The notes: a model not told the origin generated them from the letters alone. DNA of 64,000 bases from Oscillatoria acuminata PCC 6304 (GCF_000317105.1 NC_019693.1:4651227-4715226); one strand, 5' to 3'; shown: positions 11,601-18,569, numbered from the stretch's first letter. Made by a program: numbers and translations.

Positions 11601-13174
11601 CGGATACTGCTGGGGCGATCACCCAGTTAGATCTGGTGATTACCATTGATACTGCCGTCGCCCATTTAGCAGGTGCATTAGGGAAACCCGTATGGGTGTT
11701 GCTACCCTTTGCCCCGGATTGGCGGTGGATGCGCGATCGCAGTGATTCCCCTTGGTATCCCACCCTGCGCCTGTTTCGCCAAACCCAACCGGGAAACTGG
11801 CAAGAGGTTTGCGATCGCATTGCCCAAGAATTGCGGCAAACTGTGGAGAATTCTGCACAGGTGGGGATACCGGAACACAACCCATCCTTGCCCGGGAAAA
11901 AATGGTTAGAAGGTGAAGTCAGGAGGAACCCAAAATCGATGAGGACTGAATCAATTGGCGATCGCACCCAACCCGTTGCAAAACCCTCTCAGAAACCCTT
12001 GAGATTGGGGCTTGCATGGCCGATAAATCAGATGACTGGGTGGGGGATTTATGGGACAAATCTCACCCTGCAACTGCAAAAAAAACCGGGATATGAACCG
12101 ATGTTATTGCTACAACCGGACACCTCTGGGGTGGTAAATCCGTTGATGCGATCGCAACTCAAACCTGCCTGCGATCGGTATCAAAACTTAGAACAATTGC
12201 GGAATCAAAATCCCGGTAAACCCATTTGGTGTGATTTTCCCGTCCTTCATGCCCTCGGCAATAACTTTATCAGTCTTGCCACCACCCAACAACTCAGTGG
12301 CAAACAGAATATTGGGTTAATCTTCTTTGAAGATACCCATTTAACCCCAGAAAAACGCCAGTTAGCCCAGGAATATTTGTTAATTGTTGCCGGTTCTACT
12401 TGGAATGCTGAGGTCCTCAAAAGTCAAGGAATCCCCACAGTTCAGGCATTACCCCAAGGCATTGACCCCACCTTGTTTCATCCCGCCCCTAAGTCTAATT
12501 TATTGGGCGATCGCTTCGTCATCTTCAGCGGCGGCAAATTAGAATATCGCAAAGGGCAAGATATTGTCATCGCCGCCTTTAAAACCTTCCAAAAACGTCA
12601 CCCCGAAGCCTTACTCCTCACCGCATGGCATAACTTTTGGCCCCAATTCATGCGCGGACTCCAAACCACGGGTCATGTCAAAGGACTGCCGCAAATTGGG
12701 GCAGATAAACGCTTAAATATTACCGATTGGTTACTCAACAATGGGTTAAATCCTGACTCCTTTATCGATATTGGTGCAATTCCCAATTATCTGATGCCGC
12801 AAATCATTCGAGAAGCCGACTGCGCCCTGTTTACCAATCGTTGTGAAGGGGGAACTAACCTCGTAGCAATGGAAACAATGGCTTGCGGAATTCCCACTAT
12901 TTTATCTGCCAATACCGGACATTTAGATTTGATTGACCCCAATCATTGCTATCCCTTGAAAACTCAGAAATCCGTCCAACCTACCCCGCAATTTATCGGA
13001 GTAGAGGGCTGGGGCGAATCGGACATTGAGGAAATTATCGAAACCTTAGAAACTATCTATCAAAATCGTGAAACTGCTAAACAAAAAGGCATTATTGCTG
13101 CCCAATTCATGCAACAATGGACCTGGGAAAACCAAGTCGATCGCCTCCTTGAAATTCTAGGAGAAATTCTGTAA
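5642..13174 (+). CDS. Giant four-module TPR + GT9-like glycosyltransferase with C-terminal GT4 domain
   Basis: The protein is 2510 residues with no obvious signal peptide. Four modules follow in tandem, each a run of TPRs, then [ED]YEWR, then an EQG[IL]GD-x3-FIRY block, then FK[IV]GIVWA, then DTA-x2-HLAGA-GKP and PDWRW. Approximate module spans are residues 10-582, 594-1067, 1084-1670 and 1693-2067. The second half of each resembles ADP-heptose:LPS heptosyltransferase (GT9) folds. Residues about 2120-2510 are a GT4-like glycosyltransferase (QGIDPTLFHP; FSGGKLEYRKGQD; EGGTNLVAMETMACGIP). A role in surface polysaccharide or protein glycosylation is inferred. Modules 1 and 3 carry repeat-derived insertions at the same inter-domain linker (about residues 372-428 and 1469-1527), while modules 2 and 4 have short linkers. 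An FkbM methyltransferase follows. Confidence 0.85.
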   Translation: MDVNQSVNPYSALSVSQCLEMAQKQCETGNFAQAQTLCREILHREPENLLALNLLGTIASQQGDNLGAISWYQQAVKIHPNVPEFHYNLANSLKLEGQKEEAIAHYQQAITLRPNYTKACYNLGNLHLERGEIQAAIAQYQQAFTLDPQDPQIQTNLGNALKEAGDLEAAVAQYRQVCDRCPDSAEFHYNLGVALHDYGDLAEAVACYNRAIAIEPHTVMYHWNRALSLLISGDYPQGFIEYEWRWQTETLQPRPFSQPIWDGSPLTGRTILLHSEQGIGDTLQFIRYIPLVAALGGRVILECYPPLFPLLQQLKDVDILVVRDEPLPAFDVHAPLMSLPRIFGTTLETIPREIPYLMVRPPHSSRLDIQEHRPSSPHPGRVGLYEQSPPARADVSLANHEHNTSDSPLLKGGSGASLLNASPESLNPSPSFKIGIVWAANHENPTAIKRSCPLSYFLQLIEEFATASIGFYSLQKDSNELTELSPQVLIQDLAPQLNHFRDTAEVMAELDLIITVDTAAAHLAGALGKPAWVLLPFAPDWRWLLHRPDSPWYPTLRLFRQSKPGDWQSVFDEVKQALIETGELTENWAKMPQKVSAKLGRGIVSHQEGNLTAAERLYRQVLAEIPNHPVALTNLGMLLKAEGNCQEAVTCYHRALPYAPQEVGLHYNLGNALWELGNRFAAIAQFHRVIVLQPNHVEGYNNLGMVLHELGELEPAIPHFEQAITLNPNYAQGYNNLGLVLQDLGRVEEAIACYNTALRLQPNYAEAHNNRGIALLIQGNLRQGFRDYEWRWRVKAAPDLPPIPAPFWDGSDLQGKTILLHAEQGLGDCIQFIRYAALLVQRGGRVVALVNKPLVRLFKSVPGIDRVSGYWSELAPIDVWIPLLSLPHILETTLATVPGKIPYLAPTHLAPVILDAPGFKVGIVWAGNPKHKGDRTRSCPLRYFLPLLNIPGIKWYSLQKGQEETRIRQQNLPIHDLAPHLQDLADTAAVIAQLDLVITVDTSVAHLAGALGKPVWVALSYAPDWRWLLNRSDSPWYPTMRLFRQQERGDWQGVFDEVAQCLTEVVGTRGVFAEPPTISPEFALARQDYESGNFADAQRRCRVLLRQSPNQAQGWQLLGAIAHQGGKLNTAVGYYKQAIVADCRYLPAYINLGATLRSLGRTSEAISYLAQAIAVDSHCLAAHYNLGNALSDEGNFQEATAHYRQVIALDAHHSQAHYHLGNALKELGNVTEAIAQIQEATALDPNYTEAHNTLGNLFLKAGRITEAMACFQRATALDSQYIDAQINLGIALQEQHQTPAAIGTYHRALQIQPDSAEAHLNLALSLLIAGDLRGGFAEYEWRWRVKGYPALPHFEVPRWEGEDLTGKTLLLYGEQGLGDTLQFIRYSTLLAQQGIRVVALVAAPLVSILKTVSGIDAISSHPEELKPFDSWIPLMSLPRIFGTTLTTIPSTIPYLQPPYSRQLSFESTKFKVEHLNVFKRPNPPAPFPKREGGAGKGSFKAPPLLGEGFGERSDWFSGNIEMLPFKVGIVWAGNPKHHSDYKRSCSLDVFQSFLTVPGVQFYSLQKGQAGETWQGKNLPLQDLGPTLHNFADTAAAISQLDLIITVDTAIAHLAGAMGKPTWLLLAYTPDWRWGLEGTDSPWYPSLRLFRQKQPGDWQEVGDRIAQELRQTVANFSTQPLNVAEENQETLEQFQQMIASHPNSAQAYYNLGNFLKKQHQPEAAIAQYHQAIALNPNYLNAYFNLGNTYLELNQPEEAIAQYETALTIAPDDADTHTNLGFALLMTGDYSRGFAEYEWRNQRQDETSHSSLLPSWDGSDFSGRTLLLYTELGFGDSIQFIRYLPQVAQRGGRVILQCPESLIKLFSTLPCDRLIPTGEPLPPFDITASLMSLPYLLGTTLDTIPTTVPYLTPPNPPSIILKSPHFKVGIVWAGSPRYGNQRNRSCPVDYLLPLGEIPGVTLYSLQKGQFLENPPATLTDLAPQLEDFADTAGAITQLDLVITIDTAVAHLAGALGKPVWVLLPFAPDWRWMRDRSDSPWYPTLRLFRQTQPGNWQEVCDRIAQELRQTVENSAQVGIPEHNPSLPGKKWLEGEVRRNPKSMRTESIGDRTQPVAKPSQKPLRLGLAWPINQMTGWGIYGTNLTLQLQKKPGYEPMLLLQPDTSGVVNPLMRSQLKPACDRYQNLEQLRNQNPGKPIWCDFPVLHALGNNFISLATTQQLSGKQNIGLIFFEDTHLTPEKRQLAQEYLLIVAGSTWNAEVLKSQGIPTVQALPQGIDPTLFHPAPKSNLLGDRFVIFSGGKLEYRKGQDIVIAAFKTFQKRHPEALLLTAWHNFWPQFMRGLQTTGHVKGLPQIGADKRLNITDWLLNNGLNPDSFIDIGAIPNYLMPQIIREADCALFTNRCEGGTNLVAMETMACGIPTILSANTGHLDLIDPNHCYPLKTQKSVQPTPQFIGVEGWGESDIEEIIETLETIYQNRETAKQKGIIAAQFMQQWTWENQVDRLLEILGEIL
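6764..6826 (+). repeat. Dispersed double-hairpin repeat inserted in frame in the TPR-glycosyltransferase gene
   Basis: This stretch has the hairpin AGCCCGC-CTGC-GCGGGCT and an upstream CACCCT/AGGGTG pairing. Near-identical copies lie at 13190-13242 and 31812-31866, and relatives at 32489-32642. Here it is translated as part of the linker between the two halves of the first GT9-like module. A second C/G-rich palindromic repeat (CCCCCCTTCTTAAGGGGGG) follows at about 6860-6880, also in frame. Confidence 0.75.
10057..10212 (+). mobile_element. 156-bp MITE inserted in frame in the TPR-glycosyltransferase gene
   Basis: The terminal inverted repeats are perfect over 15 bp: GGAGCATCTCAATGT at 10057-10071 and its complement at 10197-10211. 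A 9-bp direct repeat, GTTTAAAGT, flanks the element at 10048-10056 and 10213-10221, as expected for a target duplication. Element plus duplication is 165 bp, which is 55 codons, so the frame is kept and no stop is introduced. It encodes no transposase, so it would have moved in trans. A truncated relative lies at 1991-2055. The insertion sits in the linker of module 3, where modules 2 and 4 have no insert. Confidence 0.9.
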
Positions 13175-13189
13175 ACTGATTTGGAGAAA

Positions 13190-13242
13190 ACCCGCACCCT
13201 AAAGGGTGGGGCTACACGAACGAAGCCCGCCTGCGCGGGCTA
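13190..13242 (+). repeat. Dispersed double-hairpin repeat after the giant glycosyltransferase gene
   Basis: This copy has CCCGCACCCT-AA-AGGGTGGGG and AGCCCGC-CTGC-GCGGGCT, starting 15 bp after the stop at 13174. It is nearly identical to 6764-6826. It could act as a transcription terminator, but there is no T-run, so the primary reading is a dispersed repeat. Confidence 0.65.
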
Positions 13243-13316
13243 AGAAAAACCACTTTTGATACCTGGATTTGGTATTATTTACTCCTCCTGTCAATCCTGC
13301 CTCTACCCTTTAATCC

Positions 13317-14156
13317 ATGACTCAAACTCTCCCCGAATCTTCCCAGAAAAAACCCGTTAATCTGTTAGTCCGACTGAATCAGGACTATCATAAATTGTGT
13401 TTAAATTTGGATATTTCCAAATATAGCCAAAAAATTATGTGGCATTACTTTTCCCAGGGGAAATTCTATGAACCCGAAGAGTCTAAATTTTTAGAACGGG
13501 TGTTAAAACCCGGGGATAATTTTATTGATATTGGCGCACATATTGGCTATTACTCCCTCCTTGCTGCAATTTTAGTCGGTGAAACCGGCAGAGTAATTAG
13601 CATTGAACCGGATAAAACTAATATCGACTGGATTCAAGACCATATTACCTTAAATCAGTTCCCCCAAATGCAGGTAATTCCTACAGTCTTGGGTTCAGAA
13701 ACGAAACCTGTAGAATTCTTCTATAATGCCGATAATGATGGGGGACACGCCTTATGGGATGTGGGATTGCATGAATTTAATAAAATCAGCCGCAGTCACC
13801 GGCAAACTTCCACTCTACCCATGACAACCCTCGATGAAGTTGTCCGAGACAAAGGATTAACGGGGGTAAAACTGATTAAAATCGATACGGAAGGGGCGGA
13901 ACATCAAATTTTACAGGGTTCCTTACAAACCCTCACCACCTATCAAGTCCCCTACATCATCGCCGAAATCAATCGCTTCGCTTTAAACAAAATGGGAACC
14001 GATGAAAAACAGTTACGAGAGTTTATGGCAACCCTAGGATACAGTCCCTATTTATTGCGAAACGAGTCCCCCAACTGGGTGAAATTATCCCCGGATCAAT
14101 ATTACAATTCGCAATATGTCTTTAACTTAGTGTTTGCCTTAAGTGATAAACTCTAA
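13317..14156 (+). CDS. FkbM family methyltransferase
   Basis: The protein is 279 residues. It has a class I SAM-binding motif (GDNFIDIGAHIGYYS, about residues 66-80), an acidic ribose-binding end of strand 2 (ISIEPDKTN), and the FkbM-type block LIKIDTEGAEHQIL at about residues 183-198. FkbM enzymes O-methylate sugars or polyketide hydroxyls. Its position 142 bp downstream of a multi-glycosyltransferase gene suggests methylation of a glycan, which is inference. A double-hairpin repeat separates the two genes, so co-transcription is uncertain. Confidence 0.85.
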   Translation: MTQTLPESSQKKPVNLLVRLNQDYHKLCLNLDISKYSQKIMWHYFSQGKFYEPEESKFLERVLKPGDNFIDIGAHIGYYSLLAAILVGETGRVISIEPDKTNIDWIQDHITLNQFPQMQVIPTVLGSETKPVEFFYNADNDGGHALWDVGLHEFNKISRSHRQTSTLPMTTLDEVVRDKGLTGVKLIKIDTEGAEHQILQGSLQTLTTYQVPYIIAEINRFALNKMGTDEKQLREFMATLGYSPYLLRNESPNWVKLSPDQYYNSQYVFNLVFALSDKL

Positions 14157-14169
14157 ATACTGTTCCCCC

Positions 14170-14194
14170 GTTCGTAGTAACGACTTCAGTCGTT
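14170..14194 (+). repeat. 25-bp inverted repeat, left copy, flanking the HEPN/MNT pair
   Basis: The sequence begins GTTCGTAGTAACGACTTC and contains the palindrome CGACTTCAGTCG. An identical 25-bp copy in inverted orientation lies at 15105-15129, so the two copies bracket the toxin-antitoxin genes. Confidence 0.8.
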
Positions 14195-14355
14195 GTAGGG
14201 GGTTAGAAACCGGGTTTCTTTCATAAATTTAGGCCAAGTTGCAACACTTATCGCAGAAACCCGGTTTCTGGTCCTTTGTAGGGGGTTAGAAACCGGGTTT
14301 CTTTCATAAATTTAGGTAAAGTTGCAACACTTATCGCAGAAACCCGGTTTCTGGT
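14194..14355 (+). repeat. Two tandem 83-bp units bounded by AGAAACCGGGTTTCT palindromes
   Basis: Two almost identical units follow with a period of 83 bp. Each begins with TGTAGGGGGTTAGAAACC, contains AGAAACCGGGTTTCT near its left end and AGAAACCCGGTTTCT near its right end. The same palindrome pair recurs at 27238-27890, 48149-48218 and, in shorter form, 23606-23640. It looks like a non-coding mobile repeat. Confidence 0.8.
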
Positions 14356-14380
14356 CAATTAAAGTTGCTATTCATCTATG

Positions 14381-14761
14381 TTAAAGAGGTCCCAGTTGAT
14401 TTTCTGCTAGTTTTAAAAACTGTTCTGCATGATTAATCTGTTCATTCGCTTGAGATGCGGTAATTTCAGTATTAATATCATAATCAGCTTGGTTCCGTTT
14501 GTTTTGAGCATCAATGAGATAACGGTGAAATTCTACCGGAATTCGTCCAGTTCGGGCAAAGTCTCGACCCAATGCAGAAATAACCGCCGCATGACTCGAA
14601 AAAGCGAGTCCATCCCCTAATAAAAAGGCTTCAGCGACATAAAACATCGTATAATAAGCCCGTGAAGCTGAAATATCATACAAATGATTGTCAAGCAATA
14701 ATTTGGCTGCCTGAAGGCTGTTTTGAGCTTTTTTCAACAAAGCGATTTGTTCAGGTATCAC
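14381..14761 (-). CDS. HEPN-domain protein, probable toxin of a HEPN/MNT pair
   Basis: The protein is 126 residues, all alpha-helical in pattern, with the family core SASRAYYTMFYVAEAFL at residues 31-47. HEPN toxins of this type cut or bind RNA and are silenced by the cognate MNT nucleotidyltransferase (type VII toxin-antitoxin). Its start overlaps the stop of the upstream MNT gene by 4 bp (ATGA, 14758-14761), so the two are translationally coupled. In relatives I recall, the residue seven after the conserved Arg is often His (R-x6-H); here it is Tyr (R34, Y41), so RNase activity is uncertain. Confidence 0.8.
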   Translation of the reverse strand: MIPEQIALLKKAQNSLQAAKLLLDNHLYDISASRAYYTMFYVAEAFLLGDGLAFSSHAAVISALGRDFARTGRIPVEFHRYLIDAQNKRNQADYDINTEITASQANEQINHAEQFLKLAENQLGPL

Positions 14762-15078
14762 AGCGGTACTCCTTCTCTATGAACGTTTAGGAAAAAAGGA
14801 CTTTTTTCTTGCTGAAACCGATGGGAAGAAACAAAAGCAGTAGAAATTACCACGGTATGTTCTAAACACAAGTCGGCAATAAATTGACTGGTGCGATCGA
14901 TTTCGTTCCAGGCATCCACTGGATCGGTCAAAATGACCAAAATATCAATATCTGAATCGGGTTTGGCATCGCCTCTCGCTTGGGAACCATAGAGAATTAA
15001 CTGTTCGAGCTTTTTTCCATACAGGGTTTGGAAATAAGTCCGAAGGGTGGGTAAGAGGGTTGAACAGGTATTTTGCAT
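14758..15078 (-). CDS. Minimal nucleotidyltransferase (MNT), antitoxin partner
   Basis: The protein is 106 residues, a Pol beta-type minimal nucleotidyltransferase. The catalytic motif is GSQARGDAKPDSDIDILV (residues 31-48), with G-S and D-x-D all present, so it should bind Mg2+-ATP. In characterised HEPN/MNT pairs the MNT enzyme neutralises the toxin by adding AMP groups. It is the first gene of the pair and the toxin follows with a 4-bp overlap. The pair lies between two inverted 25-bp repeats and beside tandem 83-bp repeats, an acquired-looking setting. Confidence 0.85.
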   Translation of the reverse strand: MQNTCSTLLPTLRTYFQTLYGKKLEQLILYGSQARGDAKPDSDIDILVILTDPVDAWNEIDRTSQFIADLCLEHTVVISTAFVSSHRFQQEKSPFFLNVHREGVPL

Positions 15079-15104
15079 GGGTTGGGGGTAAATGAGGAGA
15101 AGAT

Positions 15105-15129
15105 AACGACTGAAGTCGTTACTACGAAC
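15105..15129 (-). repeat. 25-bp inverted repeat, right copy, flanking the HEPN/MNT pair
   Basis: This is identical, in opposite orientation, to 14170-14194. Shortened relatives of its end (TTCGTAGT followed by A or G) also occur inside the MITE copies near 27 kb and 32 kb, so it belongs to a dispersed family. Confidence 0.8.
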
Positions 15130-15140
15130 TTATGAGAAGA

Positions 15141-15983
15141 TTAATCTTTGTCTCGGCGATCAAAGATGGTGGATTTGCCGGGGACCATTAACTGTACGGG
15201 GTAGAGGAAAACTTGTCCTTGCATGACGGCAGCAATGCGTCTGGCATCGGTTTCTCGGTAGGGAACGGTTCTACAATATAAATCCATGTCTCGATAGACT
15301 GCGGGTTTTAACTTTTTGTCGGCATCAACTTGTTTATGCTGATAGGTTTCATCCAGTTCTGCTTTACCATATCCCCAGTGTAAATGTTCCGTTAGAATAT
15401 CCGGAATATAATGCAATCTGCCGACTCGTTTGGCAATTTCCCAAATCCACATATCATCATAGAGGCATTCAAATAATCCGGTGGTAAAATAGCCTAATGT
15501 TTGACACCATTTGCGGGAGACGATGGGGAAGGTACAGAGTTTTTCTTGCCAATGTCCTTCGTTGAACCACATACAAAAGATTTCATCGGGATATTTTTGG
15601 GTTTCCATGTCGAGGCGACTGTCCCATCCAAAATCGTTGTAGGTTTGGTCATCGGCTGCCATAATTAGAAGGTTACCTTCGCAACGACTGGCGAGTTCGT
15701 TCCATGCTTTGGAAATCCCGATCGCCTCTCCTAATAAAAACCCACAGCGGCGAAAGCGGTCCAATTTCGGTTTATGGGTTTTAAACTGTTCCAAATACTC
15801 GGATTGTTTCCTGTCGTCATTATCCACATAAAACAGCAGTTCGACTCGCTGGGGTTGAGATGCCGTGTTTAACACGCTCAAAGCTAGTCGTAATGCCTGT
15901 TCCGGACGTCCTCTTGTGGGACAGAGGAGGGAGATGGTTTGCTGCTGGGTTGACATGGTTTCGGGTGATTTTAAATGAAGCAC
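15141..15983 (-). CDS. GT2-like glycosyltransferase
   Basis: The protein is 280 residues. It opens with TISLLCPTRGRPEQALRLALSVL, typical of GT-A fold family 2 glycosyltransferases, and has an acidic pair in LLIMAADDQTYND (about residues 105-117) where the DxD-type metal site is expected, then YDDMWIWEIAKRVGR. The start at 15983 is favoured because AGGAG lies 6 nt upstream; Met10 is the alternative. Substrate is unknown. Nearby glycosyltransferase and FkbM genes suggest glycan work, but it is on the opposite strand and separated by the toxin-antitoxin pair. Confidence 0.7.
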   Translation of the reverse strand: MLHLKSPETMSTQQQTISLLCPTRGRPEQALRLALSVLNTASQPQRVELLFYVDNDDRKQSEYLEQFKTHKPKLDRFRRCGFLLGEAIGISKAWNELASRCEGNLLIMAADDQTYNDFGWDSRLDMETQKYPDEIFCMWFNEGHWQEKLCTFPIVSRKWCQTLGYFTTGLFECLYDDMWIWEIAKRVGRLHYIPDILTEHLHWGYGKAELDETYQHKQVDADKKLKPAVYRDMDLYCRTVPYRETDARRIAAVMQGQVFLYPVQLMVPGKSTIFDRRDKD

Positions 15984-16111
15984 TCCTGATCGAAAATACT
16001 ATATGAATTGGGATTTAGTCAGGGTGAAGCGGAGAATTGCCACAAAAGGCAGCAGCGCCACCGGAATCAGGGTAAGATACCGTCTAAGGATGTCAAAAGG
16101 GACTAGCAATT

Positions 16112-17722
16112 GTGACTGAAACAGGGGGAATTGTCTATTTGGTGGGTGCAGGTCCTGGGGATGCTGCCTATTTAACGGTACGATCGCGGCAATTGTTGGC
16201 AGAAGCGGAGGCAGTCGTGTATGATGCCCTGATTGATGAGCAGTTGTTGCAATTGGCTCCTGCCGGTTGTCAGCGGATCCATGTCGGCAAACGGGGTGGA
16301 CAACCGAGTTGGCAACAAGCAGATATCGATCGCCTCTTGGTGGCGCAATGTCAGCAAGGCAAGCGGGTGGTTCGCCTGAAAAGTGGAGACCCTTTTATTT
16401 TCGGACGCTGTACGGAAGAAATCCAGGCGTTGAAGGCGGCAAGATGTCCCTATGAAGTCATCCCCGGCATTTCTTCGGCATTAGCGGGACCGTTACTCGC
16501 CGGAATTCCCCTCACTGATCCGGTGATGAGTCATTCGTTTACCGTGGTGACGGGACATGATTGCGATCGCCTCGACTGGGAAACCCTAACGCGAACCCCC
16601 ACTCTGGTGATTTTAATGGGGACTCGGCAACTGGATGAAATCCTCCGGCAGTTGCTGCAACATGGCAAATCCCCCCAAACTCCCATCGCCATTATTCGCG
16701 CTTGTGGCACCAGTCGGCAGTTTGTTTGGACGGGGACTTTCGCTGATATCCGCGATCGCACCCGAGGGGAATCTCTCTCCCCTGCGGTGATTGTGATAGG
16801 CGAAGTGGTCAAATTGCGCGACTATCTGCTTCCCGATTCCCCCTCTCGTCGTCCACTCTCTCCCGATTCTGCTGATTCTGTTTCCATGTCTAACTATTCC
16901 TCTCACGCTGCCAAGTCTTCCCCTCATTCTGCCTCGGGTTTAGGGGGAAAAACCGTTCTCGTCACGCGATCGGCGGGACAATCGAGTACCTTTACTGAAA
17001 TGCTAACCGATGTTGGTGCAACGGTAATTGAAATGCCAGCGTTGGAAATTCGTCCTCCCTCCAGTTGGGAGTCTCTGGATAGTGCGATCGCCCAAATTTC
17101 GGAGTTTGACTGGTTAATTCTCACCTCTGCCAACGCCGTGGATTACTTCTGCGATCGCCTCCTTGCCAAGGGAAAAGATACCCGCATCCTGGCGGGAGTT
17201 AAAATTGCAGTGGTTGGCAAAAAAACTGCTGCAACCTTGCAACAGCGGAGTTTGACAGCAGATTATATTCCCCCAGATTTTGTCGCAGATTCCCTGGTGG
17301 AACAATTTCCTGAAGATGTATCGGGACAAAAAATCTTGTTTCCTCGGGTGGAAACCGGGGGACGAGAAGTATTGGTGGCAGAGTTTACGACTCAAGGTGC
17401 GATTGTGGAAGAAGTTGCTGCTTATGAGTCCGGTTGTCCTGATGCGATCGCGCCGGAAGCATGGAAAGCGCTGCAACAGAGGCGCATTGATATCGTCACC
17501 TTTGCCAGTTCCAAAACCGTGCGAAACTTTTGCCAGTTACTCGATCGCCAATCCCGCAGTGGCGATCAACCTTGGCACAGCTTATTAAATAACGTGCGAA
17601 TTGCTTCAATTGGTCCGCAGACGTCAAAAACCTGTTATGAATTACTCGGAAGAGTCGATGTGGAAGCTCAGGAATATACTTTAGACGGATTGCTGCAAGC
17701 CTTACAGTCGGGGAACGGGTGA
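16112..17722 (+). CDS. cobA-hemD: Uroporphyrinogen-III C-methyltransferase / uroporphyrinogen-III synthase fusion
   Basis: The protein is 536 residues with a GTG start. The N-terminal half is a CobA-type SAM:uroporphyrinogen-III methyltransferase: VYLVGAGPGDAAYLTVRS near the start, RLKSGDPFIFGR at about residues 87-98, and VIPGISSALAGP. After a Ser-rich linker (about 240-275) comes a HemD uroporphyrinogen-III synthase domain (VLVTRSAGQSSTF, WLILTSANAVDYF, VTFASSKTVRNF). HemD closes hydroxymethylbilane to uroporphyrinogen III. CobA then methylates it twice to precorrin-2, feeding siroheme and cobalamin rather than heme and chlorophyll. The fusion couples the two steps. Confidence 0.93.
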   Translation: MTETGGIVYLVGAGPGDAAYLTVRSRQLLAEAEAVVYDALIDEQLLQLAPAGCQRIHVGKRGGQPSWQQADIDRLLVAQCQQGKRVVRLKSGDPFIFGRCTEEIQALKAARCPYEVIPGISSALAGPLLAGIPLTDPVMSHSFTVVTGHDCDRLDWETLTRTPTLVILMGTRQLDEILRQLLQHGKSPQTPIAIIRACGTSRQFVWTGTFADIRDRTRGESLSPAVIVIGEVVKLRDYLLPDSPSRRPLSPDSADSVSMSNYSSHAAKSSPHSASGLGGKTVLVTRSAGQSSTFTEMLTDVGATVIEMPALEIRPPSSWESLDSAIAQISEFDWLILTSANAVDYFCDRLLAKGKDTRILAGVKIAVVGKKTAATLQQRSLTADYIPPDFVADSLVEQFPEDVSGQKILFPRVETGGREVLVAEFTTQGAIVEEVAAYESGCPDAIAPEAWKALQQRRIDIVTFASSKTVRNFCQLLDRQSRSGDQPWHSLLNNVRIASIGPQTSKTCYELLGRVDVEAQEYTLDGLLQALQSGNG

Positions 17723-17727
17723 CAGAC

Positions 17728-17752
17728 AAAAAGCCGGTTTCGGTGAAACCGG
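17728..17752 (-). terminator. Rho-independent terminator of the 61-residue minus-strand gene
   Basis: CCGGTTTC-GGT-GAAACCGG forms a perfect 8-bp stem at 17734-17752. On the minus strand it is followed by C-T5 (A-run at 17728-17732), so it terminates transcription from the small gene that ends at 17782. On the plus strand it lies just after the cobA-hemD stop but lacks a T-run. Confidence 0.75.
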
Positions 17753-17781
17753 ACTTGAGAAAAGTGATCTCAGGTCTTGTT

Positions 17782-17967
17782 TTAACTTAACACCCTAAAC
17801 CAACCTCGTCTCACGCTGTGCATTAAGCGCTTGATCATCCGTCTCTCTTCTTGAGAGAGGTTGGACTCGGGTAATGCGTTTAGGAGTACCCAGTCGTGGA
17901 AACTGATTTGCTGAGAGAGAGAAGCATTGATAAACATATCGCGGACGGTTGCTGTAACTTGCATCAT
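17782..17967 (-). CDS. Small hypothetical protein (61 residues)
   Basis: I do not recognise the family. The 61-residue product (MMQVTATVRDMFINASLSQQ at its start) is basic near the C-terminus (RRMIKRLMHSVRRGW) and has a helical pattern. Support for a real gene: an AGG-type ribosome site about 7 nt upstream of the ATG pair, a good intrinsic terminator 30 bp after the stop on the same strand, and no competing gene. Its upstream region holds an inverted CTCCGTAA/TTACGGAG repeat at 18043-18086. No function can be given. Confidence 0.6.
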   Translation of the reverse strand: MMQVTATVRDMFINASLSQQISFHDWVLLNALPESNLSQEERRMIKRLMHSVRRGWFRVLS

Positions 17968-18042
17968 CTTTTACCTGAACTCTATGCTTACTATTCTGTC
18001 GCTCATCCCTGGAAAAATCATCGGTGGAATCGCTCGATATAA

Positions 18043-18086
18043 CTCCGTAAAATTACGGAAGTTTCTATGTACGCGAAATTACGGAG
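18043..18086. promoter_or_regulatory. CTCCGTAA / TTACGGAG inverted repeat upstream of the 61-residue gene
   Basis: CTCCGTAA at 18043-18050 is followed by TTACGGAA at 18053-18060 and TTACGGAG at 18079-18086, giving a close palindrome plus a third half-site. It lies about 80 bp upstream of the small minus-strand gene. An operator is plausible; no regulator is known. Confidence 0.35.
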
Positions 18087-18089
18087 ATT

Positions 18090-18569
18090 GAGATGGGTGG
18101 GTTTGGGTACGCTTCCCTAGAGACTGTAGTCCGAATTGTGTCATGACGCTTTCCCTCTTTCTAGGCTGAAGCTCATGCCTGGAATGGTTTCTGGATGGGG
18201 ATGTTTAGGATTTGTTGGTTTTATCCGATTGAATCATATCCCATTTTTGAGAAGAGTTCAAGCTCAACCCCAAAAATTTTTCAGGGAAGCCCCAGACCCC
18301 ACCCTCAGATAGATAGCCGACTCCCTTGCCTTGCGCCCCGGGCGATCGGATAATGGAAATCGTCACTTGAGCAGCCGAATCCTAGCAGAAAATCCTTATC
18401 GGGTCAATCCCCCGTTGTAGTTCTATCCCATAGCGCTTTGTAGGAAGGTGAGGGACCTAACATAGAGCGATCGGTTTCATCCCCGCTTGACTCTATAATA
18501 TTTGGATTCCTGACCCCTCACACAAAACGCGCTCAACCCTAACCGTTTTGAGAGAACTATCCCTCATCT
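18090..18569. other. Intergenic stretch without recognisable gene
   Basis: This stretch is about 480 bp between the inverted repeat and the SLH gene. I see no conserved ORF, tRNA or clear dispersed repeat. A promoter for the SLH gene should lie in its right part. Confidence 0.5.

Noticed and set aside
14170-15129. Composite transposon carrying HEPN/MNT
   Set aside because: The bounding 25-bp repeats are short, have relatives elsewhere and there is no transposase or target duplication; kept only as a repeat setting.
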